The notes beneath the pieces are model-generated. The model saw only the letters and a program-made list of their open reading frames with translations. It did no database searches and was not told the origin of the DNA. Below are positions 46,234-55,350 of a stretch of DNA of 62,622 nt, one piece after another; position 1 is the stretch's first letter; every line of letters starts with the position of its first letter. Source of the stretch: Moraxellaceae bacterium. GTDB lineage: Bacteria > Pseudomonadota > Gammaproteobacteria > Pseudomonadales > Moraxellaceae. The stretch covers positions 1 through 62,622 of the forward strand of contig SECL01000018.1 in assembly GCA_004173455.1 (NCBI GenBank), in the 5' to 3' direction. The position numbers were made by a program, and so were the translations under genes.

Positions 46234-48447
46234 TTATAGATGACGGAACTGCCAAGCCCGATGAATTTTCTGGTTACGCTTGAAGTCAAAAGCAATGGTT
46301 TTATCAGTGATTTCCTGCACATCAAAACGAGTGGCTAAGTCATCGTCCAATTCAAATTGTCTAAAGTTATTGGAAAAATACAGTGTGCCGCCATTGCTCA
46401 GGCGATTCATAGCACGCTTGAGTAAAGACGCATGATCACGCTGTACATCAAACGTGCCTTGAAACTTTTTCGAGTTAGAAAATGTTGGTGGATCAATAAA
46501 AATAAGATCATAGGTCTCATGACCTTCTTTAAGCCATTCAAACACATCGGCATCAAAAAATTGGTGCTGTTGATCAGCATGATCGACAGTTAGGCCATTT
46601 AAGGCAAAGTTCTGTTTTGACCAGTTGAGGTAAGTATTGGACAAATCCACGCTGGTGGTACTGGCAGCACCTGCGACTGCTGCATGTACGCTGGCGGTTG
46701 AGGTATAGCTATATAGGTTTAAAAAGTGTTTGCCTTTGGCTTCTGCCGCGATGCGCAATCGCATGGGTCGATGATCGAGAAACAAACCGGTATCAAGGTA
46801 ATCGGTCAGGTTAATAAACACCCGGATATTGCCTTCCTGTACGATAAAGCGTTTGCTCACTTCGCTCTGTTTTTCGTATTGCGTGATGCCTTTTTGCTTG
46901 GCGCGTGTCTTGATAAATACTTTTTCGCGTGGCAACCCCAATACCTGACGAATTGCAGTCAATGCAAGGTTAAAACGTTTTTTGGCTTTTTCAGGATCAA
47001 TAATTTTAGGTGGTGCATATTCCTGCACATGTAAATTGTCATCGTATAAATCAACCACCAGATTAAAGTCAGGCAGGTCGGCATCATATAAACGTAGGCA
47101 ACTGACATGTTCCCGTAAGGCTTGTTTTTTGAGATTGCTGATATTTTTTTGCAGGCGATTGGCAAACTCTTGCGCGCCTTCAATTTCAACCGGCGTCGCT
47201 TGCCAGTTGGCCAGAAAAGCTGCCTTATCAAGTTTGTTGACAATATCGCCAGTGCGCACATAAATGGGTAAATTACCATTCATCAGGCGCAAGGTTTGCG
47301 TGTTGGTGAGTGGCAACACATCGGCTTGTTCGATTTGGGAGGCTAAAATTGCTGCATGCTGATTCGGCAGATGCTTTTGCAGTTGCCAGGCCAAACCCTG
47401 ATATAACGCACGATTACTGGTTTTATCGCCCAATCGTTCGCCATAGGGCGGATTAGTAATGATAAAGGCTTTTTTATTTTCGAGGTGAAAATCCGGCCAG
47501 TCTGCAAGCACCCTTTCTTCAATTTTGATATGCGGCAGCAAGTCTTCAAACCCTGCCGCAAGAATATTTTGACGGGTGGCTTTTACCGCATCCCAATCGG
47601 CATCAAATGCATAGAGTTGCGGCAATGGTTGTTGCAAAGCTGCTGCATGGCGCTGTTCAGCCTCATCTTTTAAGGTTTGCCATAGGGTATTGTTATGACC
47701 ATGCCAGCCCATAAAACCAAACTGGCGCTGAATGCCGGGCGCACGATCCGTTTTTATCATTAACGCTTCAATGATAAATGTTCCTGAGCCGCACATAGGA
47801 TCAAGCAATACTTCAAACGAATTATTTTGGGTATTCCAGCCTGCCATACGCAAAATTGCCGCTGCCAGGTTTTCTTTAATTGGCGCATCGGTCATGTAGC
47901 GTCGATAACCGCGACGATGCAGGCTGTCACCGGATAAATCCAGACAATAACTATGAGAAGTTTTGCCCGCCAACACAAACAGAGTGATTTCGGGTTGCTT
48001 GGTGTCAATACTGGGGCGACGACCTTGCGCCTCCATAAAGCTGTCTACCACGCCATCTTTGGCACGCAAGGTGGCAAATTGCGGATTGACCTTGATCTCG
48101 CGTTCGGTTTGCAGGCGAATGGCAAATGTGCTGCTGGGTGAAAAAATAAGTGACCAGTCAAAGCTCATTGCGCCTTCATAGATTTCTTCGGCTACGTCGC
48201 GCGCGTCATGGGTAAATTCAAGCTCATAAGTATGAATGGGTAATAACACACGTGAGGCCAGACGTGACCACAGGCAAATCCGGTAAGCGGTTTCAAGCGT
48301 ACCCTGAATGATGATGCGGCCGGCTTTTTTTTCTGTAATAACTGCGCCCTGATTCTGAGTAATGTCTTGTAATTCTTCAACCAGCAGGTTTTCCAGACCA
48401 TCAGCACAGGTAACCCAGTAAGTAGTCAGGCGGGAAGATTGAGTCAT
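46234..48447 (-). CDS. rlmL: Bifunctional 23S rRNA methyltransferase RlmKL
   Basis: This fused enzyme makes m2G2445 (RlmL half) and m7G2069 (RlmK half) in 23S rRNA. The order is an N-terminal THUMP domain, the first methyltransferase with PMCGSGTFIIEAL and ITNPPYGERLG near residue 333, and the second methyltransferase with FLNLYSYTSTASVHAA and FIDPPTFSNSKKFQG near 650. The 737 residues match the fused gammaproteobacterial form. It is a single-gene unit. Confidence 0.96.
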   Translation of the reverse strand: MTQSSRLTTYWVTCADGLENLLVEELQDITQNQGAVITEKKAGRIIIQGTLETAYRICLWSRLASRVLLPIHTYELEFTHDARDVAEEIYEGAMSFDWSLIFSPSSTFAIRLQTEREIKVNPQFATLRAKDGVVDSFMEAQGRRPSIDTKQPEITLFVLAGKTSHSYCLDLSGDSLHRRGYRRYMTDAPIKENLAAAILRMAGWNTQNNSFEVLLDPMCGSGTFIIEALMIKTDRAPGIQRQFGFMGWHGHNNTLWQTLKDEAEQRHAAALQQPLPQLYAFDADWDAVKATRQNILAAGFEDLLPHIKIEERVLADWPDFHLENKKAFIITNPPYGERLGDKTSNRALYQGLAWQLQKHLPNQHAAILASQIEQADVLPLTNTQTLRLMNGNLPIYVRTGDIVNKLDKAAFLANWQATPVEIEGAQEFANRLQKNISNLKKQALREHVSCLRLYDADLPDFNLVVDLYDDNLHVQEYAPPKIIDPEKAKKRFNLALTAIRQVLGLPREKVFIKTRAKQKGITQYEKQSEVSKRFIVQEGNIRVFINLTDYLDTGLFLDHRPMRLRIAAEAKGKHFLNLYSYTSTASVHAAVAGAASTTSVDLSNTYLNWSKQNFALNGLTVDHADQQHQFFDADVFEWLKEGHETYDLIFIDPPTFSNSKKFQGTFDVQRDHASLLKRAMNRLSNGGTLYFSNNFRQFELDDDLATRFDVQEITDKTIAFDFKRNQKIHRAWQFRHL

Positions 48448-48654
48448 GAGTGTTTTTTATCCAAAATATAACAACAGCGATCTGGCTGATAGTTTAACTG
48501 ATTCATTGGCCTAATTGAGATATTTTAGATTTTGTTGCTTAAGATTCAATAAGGAGAAATTATAGAATATAGGGTTTTGTGAGGTAAATTTAATTTTACT
48601 TTAAGCCAAAACTATCTTAAATTTTATGGACTATTTTAACATTGTGATTGCTGT

Positions 48655-49077
48655 ATGAAGGGGCAGGTTTTAGATTTTTCAGTGCAAACCAATAATGGCA
48701 TTATTTCAGGAAATGACAATCAGCGTTATCATTTTAATGGGGCAGAGTGGCGGGATCAACGTCTACCTGCGCGCGGCATTTCAGTTGACTTTGATGTTGA
48801 TCGCAATGGATATGCAACAGGTATTTATGTTTTAAGCACGCCTAGCCATTTTCCACCAATAGGGCAACCAGTTGGCAACAAAAGCAGAATCGTGGCTGCG
48901 GTACTTGCTTTCTTTTTAGGCGGTTTTGGCATTCACAAGTTTTATCTGGGGCAGATTGGCTGGGGCATTATTTATCTTATATTTTTTTGGACGTTTATTC
49001 CTGCAATCGCTGCTTTTGTTGAATTTATTATTTATCTGTGTACCTCAGATGAAGATTTTGCCAGAAAGTACGGCTAA
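48655..49077 (+). CDS. TM2-domain membrane protein with cold-shock-like N-terminal module
   Basis: The first 60 residues (MKGQVLDFSVQTNNGIISG to ATGIYVLS) form a small beta-rich module that looks like an OB-fold/cold-shock domain. The rest is a TM2 domain: two helices with GGFGIHKFYLGQIGWGI between them. The total is 140 residues. The function is unknown. The same N-terminal module begins the convergent gene at 49731. Codon similarity suggests that the two share ancestry. Confidence 0.8.
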   Translation: MKGQVLDFSVQTNNGIISGNDNQRYHFNGAEWRDQRLPARGISVDFDVDRNGYATGIYVLSTPSHFPPIGQPVGNKSRIVAAVLAFFLGGFGIHKFYLGQIGWGIIYLIFFWTFIPAIAAFVEFIIYLCTSDEDFARKYG

Positions 49078-49086
49078 ATAATTAAT

Positions 49087-49108
49087 AAAAGGGCCAATAA
49101 GCCCTTTT
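49087..49108. terminator. Bidirectional terminator
   Basis: AAAAGGGC and GCCCTTTT flank CAATAA in the 45-bp gap between the convergent TM2 and DUF805 genes. Confidence 0.85.
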
Positions 49109-49122
49109 ATGTATTCTGGGGT

Positions 49123-49731
49123 TTATTTTGCAGGTGGACCCCATTGATTGGATTCTTGCTTGGTTTCAGTGGCTAGCCAGATAATAAGAAGAATTGGCCC
49201 TATTAGTGGAATTAGGCAAATCAAATACCACCAACCTGAGTGATTCGTATCGTGTAAACGGCGAATACCTACGGCAAGGCTAGGTAAAAAAGTTCCTAAT
49301 GCGACGATGGCGTAGAATAAAAAGCCTGTTCCTAATATATTATCTATAATCATAGCAGCAATGACGGCAATAATTATCGCCAAGGTATAAAACCAATATT
49401 CCTTGCGACGTGCGCGGCCTTCAAAATTGACATAGTTTTTGAGGACTTTAACTGTCCAATCGACAATCGTGTAGTTTTCTTCAGACTGATTAAGATTTGA
49501 AATTTTATCCAGCTGGTTGTTCAGGCCTGAAAAGCCATTAGATTGCTGTAATGCCCGATACACTTGTAACGCGTTGCCTGAACCGTCATGGCTAAAATCA
49601 ACCTGGTCACCACGCATTGGTGGTTTCTGGTCGCGCCATTCTGCGTCATTAAACTGGTAGCGGTTTTGGTCTTCGCCTGAAATAATTCCGCTATTGGTTT
49701 GCACCGAAAAATCGAGAATCTGTCCTTTCAT
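49123..49731 (-). CDS. DUF805 membrane protein with the same cold-shock-like N-terminal module
   Basis: Residues 1-58 repeat the module of the gene at 48655 (MKGQILDFSVQTNSGIISGE, EWRDQKPPMRGDQVDF). After a linker, the C-terminal half is a DUF805 domain: NFEGRARRKEYWFYTLAIII, four hydrophobic helices and GIRRLHDTNHSGWWYL. DUF805 proteins are small inner-membrane proteins (YhaH/YhaI-like) of unknown role. The shared module on two different membrane domains suggests a common cytoplasmic ligand, possibly nucleic acid. Confidence 0.83.
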   Translation of the reverse strand: MKGQILDFSVQTNSGIISGEDQNRYQFNDAEWRDQKPPMRGDQVDFSHDGSGNALQVYRALQQSNGFSGLNNQLDKISNLNQSEENYTIVDWTVKVLKNYVNFEGRARRKEYWFYTLAIIIAVIAAMIIDNILGTGFLFYAIVALGTFLPSLAVGIRRLHDTNHSGWWYLICLIPLIGPILLIIWLATETKQESNQWGPPAK

Positions 49732-49916
49732 GTCATGTACCTGTTAATGTGTTTAATCATTTGATTTGTATGTTATGCGTAAAATAATCTACACGAAAAG
49801 TTCATAGTTACCAATTTTTATTCTAGTCATCAGCCGGATATTTAGCAGCCCAGAACCTAACTTAAGGGCTTTTGAGTTAGAATAGGCCAGTTTTGCTTAA
49901 TCACAGGCCTTGTTTT

Positions 49917-50927
49917 ATGCATCTTGCTGCGTTGCACACCTTAAGCCAGATCCAGTTAAACCAGTATGGCAACCTGCGCCATTTTCTGAGTATTGAGGGC
50001 TTATCACAACAACACCTTATTAATATTCTGGAAACCGCTGAAACCTTTCTGGGTGAAAACGGGCAGATTATCAATCGTCCGTTGTTAGAAGGCCGCACGG
50101 TGATGAACCTGTTTTTCGAACCGTCTACCAGAACGCGTACCACGTTTGAAGTGGCTGCAAAGCGTTTGTCTGCCAATGTACTTAATATTGATATGCAGCA
50201 ATCCAGTACCAAAAAAGGTGAAACCCTGCGTGATACGCTATGGAATCTGGAAGCCATGGCCGCTGACATGTTTGTCATTCGGCATTGGGCCTCAGGGGCA
50301 GCGCATTTTATGGCACAAAGTGTGTGTCCGGATGTGGCGATTATTAATGGTGGCGATGGTCGTCATTCGCACCCCACGCAAGGCATGCTGGATATGCTAA
50401 CCATTCGCCGGCATGCGGGCAAGCCATTTTCTGAATTGACTGTCGCCATTATTGGTGACATCAAACACTCGCGGGTGGCGCGTTCCGATATTGAAGCCTT
50501 GCAAACGCTGGGCGCAAAGGAAATCCGGGTAATTGCACCCAAAACCCTGCTGCCTAATGGCATTGAGGAGTTTGGCGTAACGGTATTTGAAAATATGGAC
50601 AAGGGCGTAGAAGGCTGTGATGTGCTGATTGCCCTGCGGATTCAAAATGAGCGGATTGGCTCGCCGTTGCTGGCATCCAGTGAAGAATTCTATAAGTTAT
50701 ACGGCCTGACCGAAAGCCGGGTACAGCGTGCCGCACCCAATGCTTTGGTCATGCATCCGGGTCCCATGAACCGTGGCGTGGAAATTGCCTCCAATGTAGC
50801 CGATGGCCCGCAGTCGCTGATTTTAAAGCAGGTGAATTATGGCATTGCAGTGCGTATGGCGGTGCTGGCTTTAAGTATGCAGGGGCAGCTTGAGGCAAAG
50901 GGTTTACTGGATCAGGTATTGGTATAA
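49917..50927 (+). CDS. pyrB: Aspartate carbamoyltransferase catalytic subunit
   Basis: PyrB condenses carbamoyl phosphate and aspartate, the first committed step of pyrimidine synthesis. [19 protein letters not shown] is the carbamoyl-phosphate site and [14 protein letters not shown] and [11 protein letters not shown] are also typical. I start at ATG 49917 by similarity to Acinetobacter-type PyrB (336 residues); an upstream in-frame codon at 49893 would add eight. The gene is followed 12 bp later by an inactive dihydroorotase homologue, as in the Pseudomonas-type dodecameric enzyme. No pyrI is present. Confidence 0.97.
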   Translation: MHLAALHTLSQIQLNQYGNLRHFLSIEGLSQQHLINILETAETFLGENGQIINRPLLEGRTVMNLFFEPSTRTRTTFEVAAKRLSANVLNIDMQQSSTKKGETLRDTLWNLEAMAADMFVIRHWASGAAHFMAQSVCPDVAIINGGDGRHSHPTQGMLDMLTIRRHAGKPFSELTVAIIGDIKHSRVARSDIEALQTLGAKEIRVIAPKTLLPNGIEEFGVTVFENMDKGVEGCDVLIALRIQNERIGSPLLASSEEFYKLYGLTESRVQRAAPNALVMHPGPMNRGVEIASNVADGPQSLILKQVNYGIAVRMAVLALSMQGQLEAKGLLDQVLV

Positions 50928-50939
50928 GGGGAAAGCAGC

Positions 50940-52181
50940 ATGACTATGGTTGAAATTAAAAATGTGCGTGTGCTTGATCCAGTGCATCAAACGGATACGG
51001 TCAGAACAGTTTTTGTTGAAAATGGAAAACTGGTTGAGACTGTAGATGTTGAAAAAAACAATGTGGTTGAAACGATTGATGGGCAAGGTAAATGGCTCAT
51101 GCCGGCGCTGGTGGACTTGTGCGCGCGCCTGCGTGAACCGGGTCAGCAACAGCATGGCACGTTAAAGACTGAAGGGCAGGCGGCGCGTGCAGCTGGGTTT
51201 TTGCATGTGATACTGCCACCGGATACCAAGCCGGTACAGGATAACGGTGCATTGTTAAAAGGCTTGCGCGAAAAAGCCTTTAACGATGGTGGTATTTACC
51301 TGCACATGATTGGTGCTCAAACCAAAGGGTTAGAGGGCAATCAACCGGCCAATATGGCAAGCCTGAAACAGGGTGGCTGCATTGCGGTGAGTAATGTCCG
51401 CGCGGCTTTTGCTGATGATGATGTATTGCTGCGCACACTGGAATATGCGGCAAGCCTTGGCCTAAAAGTATTTTTTTATCCTGAAGAACATTCGCTGGCC
51501 AAAGATGGCTATGTGCATGATGGCTTTACTGCATCGCGTCAGGGCTTGACCGGGATTCCGGCTATTGCAGAAACCGTGGCGCTAGCCAAGCAGTTGCTGA
51601 TGGTTGAAGCCACGGGTGTGCAGGCGCATTTTAGTTTGCTGTCCTGCGGCGCGTCGGTTGAGTTGATCAAGGCCGCCAAAGCCAAAAGTTTACCCGTGAC
51701 TGCTGATGTGGCCATGCATCAGTTGCACTTGACCGATGAAACCATTGATGGTTTTAACTCACTGGCACATGTGCGTCCACCATTGCGCAGTGAAAATGAC
51801 CGCGAGCTGTTACGTCAGGGTGTTGCCAGCGGCGTGATTGATGCCATTTGTTCGCACCATGAGCCGCTATCTGCATCGGCCAAGCTGGCACCATTTGCTG
51901 AAACCGAAGCTGGTATTTCCAACGTGGATACTTTTATGGCGTTGGGCGCAGCTTTGGTACATCAGGATTTGTTGACACCATTACAACTGGCCACCTGCAT
52001 TAGCCAGAATCCTGCACAGATTGCCGGAATTACGACGCATTGGCAGGATATTGGTGGCTGGGTGCTGGTTAATCCAGAGCAGGAGTGGACAGTCAACAAT
52101 GACCAGTTCCAGTCACAGGGTAAAAACACGCCATTTCTGGGTGCCAAGGTGAAAGGTAAAACCCTTGAAATTTTTGTTTAA
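50940..52181 (+). CDS. Dihydroorotase-like non-catalytic subunit (PyrC')
   Basis: The 413 residues have the amidohydrolase fold of type I dihydroorotases, but the metal-binding HxHxR motif is replaced by LVDLCARLREPG near residue 60. This fits the catalytically dead PyrC' that stabilises PyrB in Pseudomonas. The late region retains ICSHHEPLS and HVRPPLRSENDRELL. GGGGAAAG precedes ATG 50940. A functional dihydroorotase must be encoded elsewhere. Confidence 0.92.
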   Translation: MTMVEIKNVRVLDPVHQTDTVRTVFVENGKLVETVDVEKNNVVETIDGQGKWLMPALVDLCARLREPGQQQHGTLKTEGQAARAAGFLHVILPPDTKPVQDNGALLKGLREKAFNDGGIYLHMIGAQTKGLEGNQPANMASLKQGGCIAVSNVRAAFADDDVLLRTLEYAASLGLKVFFYPEEHSLAKDGYVHDGFTASRQGLTGIPAIAETVALAKQLLMVEATGVQAHFSLLSCGASVELIKAAKAKSLPVTADVAMHQLHLTDETIDGFNSLAHVRPPLRSENDRELLRQGVASGVIDAICSHHEPLSASAKLAPFAETEAGISNVDTFMALGAALVHQDLLTPLQLATCISQNPAQIAGITTHWQDIGGWVLVNPEQEWTVNNDQFQSQGKNTPFLGAKVKGKTLEIFV

Positions 52182-52247
52182 ACGGTAAATTTAAACGCTA
52201 TCTGTCGGTGGCAGTGGCTAGGTTATACGCGGCTTCTTAAGACGCGA

Positions 52248-52745
52248 TTATAAATTCTTGGCCACTGCTTCCAGTTGTCGGGCAGCCTGTGTCCAGCCTT
52301 GCACAAAGCCCATGCTTTCATGGCGCTGTTTGTCCTCACTGCTTTTATGCATCACATGCACATGGTATCCGGTCACATTCTCATGATTACTCAGGCGAAT
52401 TTGTACGCTCATAAATGATTGTTCTGAGGGTCGAAAATCGGGAGTCAGGGCATCAGTCCAGCCTAATATCTCGGGTTCACACACCTGGGTAAAGCAGCCA
52501 GCATTGGGATATTGTTCGCCATCCGGTGATTGCATTAGGGTATAAAATTCGCCACCGCAGCGCAGGTCAACCCGGCAGTCTGGCGTGGTGTAGGGATGCG
52601 GGGCAAACCATTGCTTGATGAGTTCGGGCTGGGTTAGTGCCTGCCAGACTTTCTCACGCGGTGCTGCAATAACCAGATCCAGCGTTAAATCAAGGTCTTT
52701 ATTCACGGGAATATTGTTGTGTAAATCTTTGAGATTATTGGACAT
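52248..52745 (-). CDS. SRPBCC (AHSA1-like) protein
   Basis: A 165-residue protein of the START-like SRPBCC superfamily, similar to the Activator of Hsp90 homologue 1 group: LVIAAPREKVWQALTQPELIKQWFAPHP is typical, followed by GGEFYTL and a C-terminal helix GFVQGWTQAARQLEAVA. These domains bind hydrophobic ligands. The specific role is unknown. It is convergent with pyrC'. Confidence 0.83.
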   Translation of the reverse strand: MSNNLKDLHNNIPVNKDLDLTLDLVIAAPREKVWQALTQPELIKQWFAPHPYTTPDCRVDLRCGGEFYTLMQSPDGEQYPNAGCFTQVCEPEILGWTDALTPDFRPSEQSFMSVQIRLSNHENVTGYHVHVMHKSSEDKQRHESMGFVQGWTQAARQLEAVAKNL

Positions 52746-52853
52746 GCGCTTATTCCTTGTTTGTTTTAAGCCAGATTAACATGGAAAATAAGCAATAGAA
52801 CTGAAGTGGTACATAAATTATCCAAACCAGTGCTGTCGCGCCAAATTGAAAAA

Positions 52854-53258
52854 TTAGCCCAATTTGGCATAGCTTCCCGTTGCATGTGCCACCAGTTTTT
52901 CTCCGGATAATATTTCCACCCGCATCAGGGTATGTTTGGCACTGTTCTTAACCAGATAAGCCATAGCGGTTAAATCCTGTGCCGCAGGACGGCTTAAAAA
53001 ATGAATCTGAAAATCACGCGTGACCGAAACCAGATTTTTTTCATCAATAGCCAGTATTAAGGCATACATAGCGGCATCAGCCAGTGCCATTAAAATAGGT
53101 CCTGAAATGGTATTGCCATGCCGGATTTGACTGACTTTAAAAGGCAGCACACAGCACACTTCAGGTAAGTTGATGCGCTCCACATAAAAACCCTGCATGT
53201 CCGAGAGTGGTACACTTTGGCTGATGAGAGTGGTGAGATGTTGTGCCTGCAAACTCAT
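52854..53258 (-). CDS. PaaI-type hotdog thioesterase
   Basis: The 134 residues show the single hotdog fold: QIRHGNTISGPILMALADAAMYALILA holds the central helix with the G-G/A-x-x-xx-AD pattern of the PaaI/ComA group, followed by the strands VTRDFQIHFLSRPA and LMRVEILSGEKLVAHATGSYA. It probably hydrolyses an acyl-CoA, but the substrate is not determined. It lies 109 bp from the SRPBCC gene and is divergent from the next gene. Confidence 0.83.
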   Translation of the reverse strand: MSLQAQHLTTLISQSVPLSDMQGFYVERINLPEVCCVLPFKVSQIRHGNTISGPILMALADAAMYALILAIDEKNLVSVTRDFQIHFLSRPAAQDLTAMAYLVKNSAKHTLMRVEILSGEKLVAHATGSYAKLG

Positions 53259-53317
53259 AATGAATCCCGATTGAAAAGACTGAAAAAATATCCTAGTGTA
53301 AATGTTAAATTAAACCA

Positions 53318-54106
53318 ATGAAGATCAATCCCATGAAAATCAGCTTGATTGGTAGCGGCAATGTGGCCACACATTTAGCCGGGGCACTCTATGATTTAAA
53401 GCATCAGATTGTGCAAGTCTATAGCCCAAATTACCAAAATGCCCAGCAACTGGCACAGCAGGTAAAAGCACAGCCTATAAGTGAGTGGGGAGAGCTACAA
53501 CCGGCTGACCTGTACCTGATTGCAGTGAAAGATAGCGCCATTGGTGAAGTGGCTGCTCAGTTGGCGAGTCAGAATATTGACGGCATCGTGGTGCATACTT
53601 CAGGCAGTACCGCGCTTGACGTGATTAACACGAGTAGTAAACGTTACGGGGTATTTTATCCGTTGCAAACCTTTTCAAAAGCTAAGGCAGTGGACTTTGC
53701 GCAAGTGCCTTTATTGTTAGAAGGTAGCAGTGTAGAGGTATTGCAACAGTTGGATCTAGTGGCGAGGCAATTGAGCAAACGGGTGTATCATTACAGCACG
53801 CAGCAGCGGCGCAGCTTACATCTGGCGGCTGTAATCGCCTGTAATTTTTCTAATTATTTGTATAATGTGGCTGATGATTTTTTAACGCAGCAGGGCGTTG
53901 AATTTGACTTGTTAAAGCCGCTGATTGTGGAAACCGCCAGCAAGATCCAACATCATGTGCCATTTGAGATGCAAACTGGCCCAGCAGTTCGGCAGGATCA
54001 GGGCATTCTGGATATGCACCTGCACATGCTGGACAACCAGCCGCAATTACAGCAGATGTATGAATTGTTAAGCGAAGGAATTATGCAATTGCATGCTAAG
54101 TCTTAA
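53318..54106 (+). CDS. Rossmann-fold DUF2520 oxidoreductase-like protein
   Basis: The N-terminal NAD(P)-binding domain begins ISLIGSGNVATHLAGALYD and continues with LYLIAVKDSAIGEVAAQL and VVHTSGSTALDV. The C-terminal DUF2520 helical domain has AAVIACNFSNYLYNVADDFL and ends with helices. It is similar to 6-phosphogluconate or ketopantoate dehydrogenase-type folds. The substrate is unknown. ATG 53318 is used; ATG 53333 is nearly as good. Confidence 0.85.
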   Translation: MKINPMKISLIGSGNVATHLAGALYDLKHQIVQVYSPNYQNAQQLAQQVKAQPISEWGELQPADLYLIAVKDSAIGEVAAQLASQNIDGIVVHTSGSTALDVINTSSKRYGVFYPLQTFSKAKAVDFAQVPLLLEGSSVEVLQQLDLVARQLSKRVYHYSTQQRRSLHLAAVIACNFSNYLYNVADDFLTQQGVEFDLLKPLIVETASKIQHHVPFEMQTGPAVRQDQGILDMHLHMLDNQPQLQQMYELLSEGIMQLHAKS

Positions 54107-54123
54107 GATAGGCGGGCATAAAA

Positions 54124-54144
54124 AAGCCAGCATCACGCTGGCTT
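54124..54144 (-). terminator. Terminator, chiefly for trmB
   Basis: AAGCCAGC and GCTGGCTT flank ATCAC. Read on the minus strand the stem is followed by a T run, so it ends trmB; it could also serve the plus-strand DUF2520 gene. Confidence 0.8.
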
Positions 54145-54175
54145 AAAATTGACAGGCTAAAGCAATATATAGTGT

Positions 54176-54910
54176 TTAGATTTTCTCAAAAATAAAATCC
54201 CATACACCATGGCCAGCCTCATGGCCGCGACGTTCAAACTTGGTTTCTGGCCGCCAGTCAGGACGTGGCGCAGCATTGCCGTTGCCATAAACATTTTTCA
54301 GAGCCGGACGGTTGTCCAACACATCAAGCATCCATGCGGCATAATGTTCCCAGTCGGTGGCCGCATGAAACCAGCCACCAGTCGCCAGCTTTTGCTCAAC
54401 CAGTGGCATACGCTCATGCGAAACAAAACGACGCTTAAAGTGACGTTTTTTCTGCCAGGGATCGGGGAAATACAGTTGCAGGCGGTCAATGCTACCATCC
54501 GGCAGGCCTTTTAATACCTCCAGCGCGTCCGCGTCCATCACCCGTAAATTGGTTAGGCCAGCAAGGCCAGCTTCATACACACATTGCGCAATACCCGGTA
54601 CATGCACTTCAATACCCAAAAAATTACGCTCAGGTGCATCTTTAGCCATGTGTACCAGGGAGCTACCCATGCCAAAGCCAATTTCTACGGTGAGCGGGTG
54701 TTGCGGGTGCTCGAACAACTGGCGGGCATCACTAATGGGCGCTTTAACAATCAGATGCTGATAGTCTTCCAGTGCTTGCGTCTGTGAGGTATTTAAAGGC
54801 GATGAACGACGCATAAAGGTGAGTATTTGACGATGTGCCTGAATATCATCTGGCTGATCGGCAAGCTGGATTGGTTGCTGTTGTTCTGGTTTGGTTGAGG
54901 GCTGCGTCAT
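54176..54910 (-). CDS. trmB: tRNA (guanine-N7-)-methyltransferase
   Basis: TrmB makes m7G46 in tRNA variable loops with SAM. LTVEIGFGMGSSLVHMAKDAP near residue 73, NFLGIEVHVPG, and RLQLYFPDPWQKKRHFKRR are the family signatures. It has 244 residues, with a roughly 35-residue hydrophilic N-terminal tail. It is divergent from the small membrane protein gene at 55060. Confidence 0.96.
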   Translation of the reverse strand: MTQPSTKPEQQQPIQLADQPDDIQAHRQILTFMRRSSPLNTSQTQALEDYQHLIVKAPISDARQLFEHPQHPLTVEIGFGMGSSLVHMAKDAPERNFLGIEVHVPGIAQCVYEAGLAGLTNLRVMDADALEVLKGLPDGSIDRLQLYFPDPWQKKRHFKRRFVSHERMPLVEQKLATGGWFHAATDWEHYAAWMLDVLDNRPALKNVYGNGNAAPRPDWRPETKFERRGHEAGHGVWDFIFEKI

Positions 54911-55059
54911 GGAAAAACGTTAAAGGACTGGCAAAAAGATAGCCGTATTGTACTGGATTTTTAAATGCTTTACTTCGAGAAGATAGCGCCTGTTCCGCCA
55001 AGGCAATTTTTTGTAAAATAGAATGTCCATAATGGGTAGTGATCAAAAGAAAATAATTT

Positions 55060-55302
55060 ATGATAGCTAAAAAATCATCAGCTCAAAAAATCTGGTTTCC
55101 TGCCAAACGCTACGGCTTGGGTTGGGGCGTGCCGGTGGCATGGCAAGGATGGGTAGTTATCATCAGCTATTTTATTCTTTTGCTGGGTGGCGTGATTTGG
55201 CTATTTTTCACGCAAAATACGATCTACTACATGGTTTATATTTTTACCATCACTGCAATTTTAATCCTGATTTGTTTTATCAAAGGCGAACGGCTGAATT
55301 AA
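55060..55302 (+). CDS. Small two-helix membrane protein
   Basis: An 80-residue protein with the distinctive N-terminal stretch WFPAKRYGLGWGVPVAWQGW and two membrane segments (VVIISYFILLLGGVIWLFF; MVYIFTITAILILICF). A similar short family exists in many proteobacteria without an assigned role. The start is ATG 55060. It precedes the YigZ-like gene by 48 bp. Confidence 0.72.
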   Translation: MIAKKSSAQKIWFPAKRYGLGWGVPVAWQGWVVIISYFILLLGGVIWLFFTQNTIYYMVYIFTITAILILICFIKGERLN

Positions 55303-55350
55303 CATGAATCATAAGCCATCCTTCGCCTATACTTCCTACAGTTTGTCACC

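Noticed and set aside
46726-47034. Overlapping plus-strand frames opposite rlmL
   Set aside because: They are shadows of a well-supported rlmL frame, with no ribosome binding site or family similarity.
48655-49731. Mobile element with terminal inverted repeats
   Set aside because: The inverted similarity is confined to two coding N-termini, there is no transposase, and a shared protein domain explains it.
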